A DNA stretch of 64,000 bases, from the NCBI GenBank assembly GCA_947488905.1, contig CANLBJ010000005.1, forward strand, positions 1 to 64,000. The letters run 5' to 3'. This stretch comes from Ulvibacter algarum (GTDB lineage Bacteria > Bacteroidota > Bacteroidia > Flavobacteriales > Flavobacteriaceae). The first letter of the stretch is position 1. The number at the start of each line of letters is the position of its first letter. The notes beneath the pieces were generated by a model that was not told the DNA's origin, did no database searches, and was given only the letters and a program-made list of their open reading frames with translations. Below, piece after piece: positions 61,786 to 64,000 of this stretch. Position numbers and translations under genes: made by a program.

Positions 61786-62679
61786 CGTACTTTTTGCACT
61801 TTCCAATATTATTTTCCTAAAATCAGTTCCTAAATTGTCCAAAAGTCCAGAATAGTGGCAGTAATAGATAGTTCCACTTTTATCCTCTTCTTTTACAGTA
61901 ATTACTCCATCATCAAATTCCGCCAAATGGTAGTAATTTCCATCGTCAAGTCCAGTTGAATATATTTCAGATACTCCAAGTATTCTAAAATCTGCAAAAT
62001 CAATTCCTTCTGATTTTTCAATTATTTTCAGATATTCAACAGGTAGTTTTGAGTCAATGTTTTTCGTATAATTTCCCAAGAATTGATTTCCAATCGGTTT
62101 AAAAACTTGATTTATAGATTGAATAGTATTTAATTCTCCAAGTAAACCGTCAAATTTTGAAATCGATTTAATTTTCTCTTTTTTGAAAGCAGTTTGAGCA
62201 AAACTATTTGGGTCATTATTTATTTTTTTACTTGTAACATTAATTGTTGTTTCTTTCATAATCGACTTTGGATTTGGTCTTATTTTCCAACCCCAAATTC
62301 GTCCGTCATAATTGTCAAATTCAATGTGATATTTCTCGCCATTTACTTTAAATCTAATTGTTGCAAGTTTACTTTCATCTTTTCTGTTATATTTCAAGTT
62401 GTTGGAAATTGGATTTTCATTATTTCCATAAAGTTCCATTGACATACTTTTTTCCCAATATTGTCTCCATTTTCTTTTTGGTTCAAAATATCCGATTTGA
62501 GTTTTTAACTTTGTTTGAATTTCGGAATCAAACATTTCGTAAAGTTCAGAAAGTAGAGTTTTTTCTAAAAGGCTAAATCCTTTTTTGTTGAATTTAGGTC
62601 GTCTTTTATTTATAGAAATTAAAGCAAATAAAACTATAATTCCGATAATGATTCCTAATATTATTAAAATGCTCTTCAT
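61765..62679 (-). CDS. SMI1/KNR4 (SUKH)-like protein with N-terminal membrane anchor, cassette gene
   Basis: A 304-residue protein. Residues 2-22 (KSILIILGIIIGIIVLFALIS) form a membrane anchor. Residues about 195-290 (LPVEYLKIIEKSEGIDFADF ... NYYHLAEFDDGVITVKEEDKSGTIYYC) resemble a SMI1/KNR4 domain. Its stop codon at 61765-61767 lies inside E8: the final residues TTPQQRV are encoded by the tag and element. An immunity function is only suggested by the family. Confidence 0.72.
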   Translation of the reverse strand: MKSILIILGIIIGIIVLFALISINKRRPKFNKKGFSLLEKTLLSELYEMFDSEIQTKLKTQIGYFEPKRKWRQYWEKSMSMELYGNNENPISNNLKYNRKDESKLATIRFKVNGEKYHIEFDNYDGRIWGWKIRPNPKSIMKETTINVTSKKINNDPNSFAQTAFKKEKIKSISKFDGLLGELNTIQSINQVFKPIGNQFLGNYTKNIDSKLPVEYLKIIEKSEGIDFADFRILGVSEIYSTGLDDGNYYHLAEFDDGVITVKEEDKSGTIYYCHYSGLLDNLGTDFRKIILESAKSTTPQQRV

Positions 62680-62692
62680 TCAGTTTTCGTAT

Positions 62693-62792
62693 GCACCACA
62701 ACATGAGTATAATAACATGTCGCATTTGTAATTATTTGTAAATGCTTGTTATTATTTGTTGTCATTTATAAAATTAGACATTAATATTTTAA
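62693..62792 (-). repeat. Leader repeat of array C (E9), shared with array B
   Basis: GCACCACAAC (62693-62702) is the SUKH-like cassette tag; 62701-62792 match 58744-58835 with four mismatches, then similarity stops. In 62793-63058 I see only AT-rich DNA and the short leader of cysE. Confidence 0.75.
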
Positions 62793-63058
62793 TACCATCG
62801 TTGTAACCTTTTTCTTCCCATTTTCTATTAATAGAAACATAGATAATTATATAGAGGCTGTACGTTTTATCTTCGGAAAAAAGATTTGATTTTTAATAGT
62901 AATTGTTTTTTGGTTAATTTAGGCATCATTTAAAAAATGAGCTCCTAAACATATAAAACAAGAAGGAAGGTTATGTAAAAAGAGGCAGTATTTTATATTA
63001 AATTTTAAGCCCTTTTAATTATGTTTTATTTTAAAAATTTGTGTCTTTGAAGAATATT

Positions 63059-63859
63059 ATGAATCAATCAAAATTACTACAAGCGATAAACAAACAGAAG
63101 CAGGAGATTAAAGTTTCTGTTGCACTAAAACAGGAGTCTCAGCGGTTTACAATTTTACTTTTTAATGCCTTGTTTGATCAAGGTACAGAAGCAGAAAAGG
63201 CACTCGTAGAGCTTGAAGATCTATTTCTGAAAATAAGAAATTTAGCCTGTCCAGACATTGTAGGTAGACCTTGTAAAACTTGGGAAGACTTTACTCACAG
63301 CATCCCAGATTTGTTTTGTAGTTTAAAAAAAGATGCAACAGCGATCTTTAACAATGATCCTGCGGCAAAATCTATAGAAGAGGTATATTTAGCATATCCT
63401 GGGTTTTTTGCCATTTCTATTTACAGAATGGCAAGAGAGTTTTTTAAATTAGGATTACCACTTATACCAAGACTAATGACAGAATATGCACACCAGCTTA
63501 CAGGTATTGATATTCATCCAGGTGCGCAGATAGGTAATTCTTTTTTTATTGATCACGGCACAGGTATTGTCATTGGCGAAACCACAGAAATACACGATAA
63601 TGTTAAGATTTATCAAGGTGTAACCCTAGGAGCACTTAAGGTTAAAAAGCATCTTAAAAATAGTAAAAGACATCCTACCATTGAAAAAAATGTTGTTATT
63701 TATGCTAATGCTTCTATACTAGGCGGGGAGACCGTTATTGGAGAAAATAGTATGGTAGGTGGTAACACTTGGTTAACGGCGTCTATCCCCAAAAACTCTA
63801 GAGTTTTGCATACTCCAGAATTACAAATTATTACAAAATCATATAAAAAGAATGAATAA
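63059..63859 (+). CDS. cysE: Serine O-acetyltransferase
   Basis: A 266-residue cytosolic enzyme making O-acetylserine, the precursor of cysteine. ATG at 63059 is chosen over a GTG 18 nt upstream. The N-terminal helical domain is followed by a left-handed beta-helix of hexapeptide repeats: GIDIHPGAQIGNSFFIDHGT, GIVIGETTEIHDNVKIYQGV, VVIYANASILGGETVIGENS. The catalytic His lies in DHGTGIVIGE. It overlaps cysM by 8 bp, so the two are an operon. Confidence 0.94.
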   Translation: MNQSKLLQAINKQKQEIKVSVALKQESQRFTILLFNALFDQGTEAEKALVELEDLFLKIRNLACPDIVGRPCKTWEDFTHSIPDLFCSLKKDATAIFNNDPAAKSIEEVYLAYPGFFAISIYRMAREFFKLGLPLIPRLMTEYAHQLTGIDIHPGAQIGNSFFIDHGTGIVIGETTEIHDNVKIYQGVTLGALKVKKHLKNSKRHPTIEKNVVIYANASILGGETVIGENSMVGGNTWLTASIPKNSRVLHTPELQIITKSYKKNE

Positions 63860-64000
63860 TACATTAATTGATCAAATAGGAAACACTCCGCTTGTAAAGT
63901 CTATGGTATTAAATACAAACCCTAATGTGACTTTGTATTTTAAACTTGAAGGCAACAATCCAGGAGGGAGTGTAAAAGATAGGGCTGCATACAATATGAT
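63852..64000 (+). CDS. cysM: Cysteine synthase, 5' part (runs off window)
   Basis: A PLP-dependent O-acetylserine sulfhydrylase. The first 49 codons start MNNTLIDQIGNTPLVKS and include the phosphate/PLP motif GGSVKDRAAYNM with the Schiff-base Lys in SVKDR. The ATG at 63852 overlaps the cysE stop in another frame. The rest lies outside the window; the choice between cysM and cysK is not certain, the NNPGGSVKDR sequence favours cysM. Confidence 0.9.
   Translation, partial: MNNTLIDQIGNTPLVKSMVLNTNPNVTLYFKLEGNNPGGSVKDRAAYNM

Larger units (their letters stand above)
61173..62702 (-). mobile_element. Array C: two-gene integron-like cassette array
   Basis: The GtrA and SUKH-like genes are separated by complete element E8, and the leader repeat (E9) precedes the SUKH-like cassette. 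The tag pair of the latter is GTTGTGGTG (61776-61784) with CACCACAAC (62694-62702). The downstream limit is uncertain (see 60787). Confidence 0.62.

Noticed and set aside
26184-62792. Certain identification as a classical integron
   Set aside because: No intI or attI was found, tags are 10 nt rather than 7, and several do not fit GTTRRRY. It stays integron-like.
63041-63058. GTG start for cysE at 63041
   Set aside because: The ATG at 63059 gives a better N-terminus; the additional six residues have no support.
1-64000. tRNA or rRNA genes
   Set aside because: None was recognised while reading the gaps by eye; a tRNAscan-SE run would be decisive.

Overview
The window looks like chromosome of a marine member of the Flavobacteriaceae, probably close to Dokdonia/Krokinobacter (inference from gene content only). 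The signs are AT-rich DNA, Bacteroidetes-type promoters (TAnnTTTG at -7), genes without obvious Shine-Dalgarno sites, several secreted proteins with type IX secretion (T9SS) C-terminal sorting domains, the Bacteroidetes-only DUF4295 gene beside rpmG, and a menaquinone cluster.

Layout. 1-4187 (-): 5' part of a giant secreted adhesin, open across the whole left end, with a beta-helix-like middle and near-identical 351-bp Calx-beta repeats running off the edge. 4.4-9.9 kb: htpG, a lone fabH, a CoA-binding protein and a sodium/solute symporter. 10.0-15.8 kb: T9SS BNR protein, recR, a GT2 glycosyltransferase and a 2-oxoacid dehydrogenase E2. 15.8-23.5 kb: housekeeping block (thioredoxin-fold protein, DEDDh exonuclease, FAH hydrolase, Hpt, cinA, rpmB-rpmG-DUF4295, ftsY, rimO). 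23.6-26.1 kb: BNR lipoprotein and glycosyltransferase. 29.7-38 kb: M14 peptidase, HsdR_N-like protein, holA, an outer-membrane barrel and small membrane proteins. 38.1-47.4 kb: giant choice-of-anchor I T9SS protein, then menA, UPF0173, PAP2, menC, CPBP protease and menE. 47.4-56.6 kb: T9SS BNR protein, NUDIX, two thioredoxin-fold proteins, YHYH/EF-hand lipoprotein, an M1 gene fragment, an M61 peptidase and an intact M1 aminopeptidase. 59.0-60.6 kb: oleate hydratase. 63.0-64.0 kb: cysE and the start of cysM.

The most unusual content is three small accessory arrays: A at 26184-29582, B at 56884-58745 and C at about 61173-62702. Every gene in them is on the minus strand, nearly all are short or of unknown function (two SMI1/KNR4-like proteins, a MORN-repeat protein, exported proteins, GtrA), and most neighbours are separated by a 135-142 bp imperfectly palindromic element. 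Each cassette is bracketed by its own roughly 10-nt GTT... tag, present at one end and as the reverse complement at the other. The two tags within one spacer differ and match the far ends of the two flanking cassettes. This is the logic of integron gene cassettes and attC sites, yet no integrase is in the window and the elements are unlike the attC sequences I know. Arrays B and C are preceded by the same 92-bp sequence, with identity ending exactly at the GTT boundary. A degenerate copy at about 54.68 kb suggests past activity. I interpret this as an integron-like (CALIN-like) cassette system of Flavobacteriia; that is inference and needs the searches named in the findings.

Other points: menC has no ATG/GTG/TTG at its true N-terminus and probably starts at AUA; a partly duplicated M1 peptidase C-terminus lies beyond the M61 gene; recR starts only 13 nt after a strong terminator. 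I saw no tRNA, rRNA, CRISPR array, transposase or integrase.
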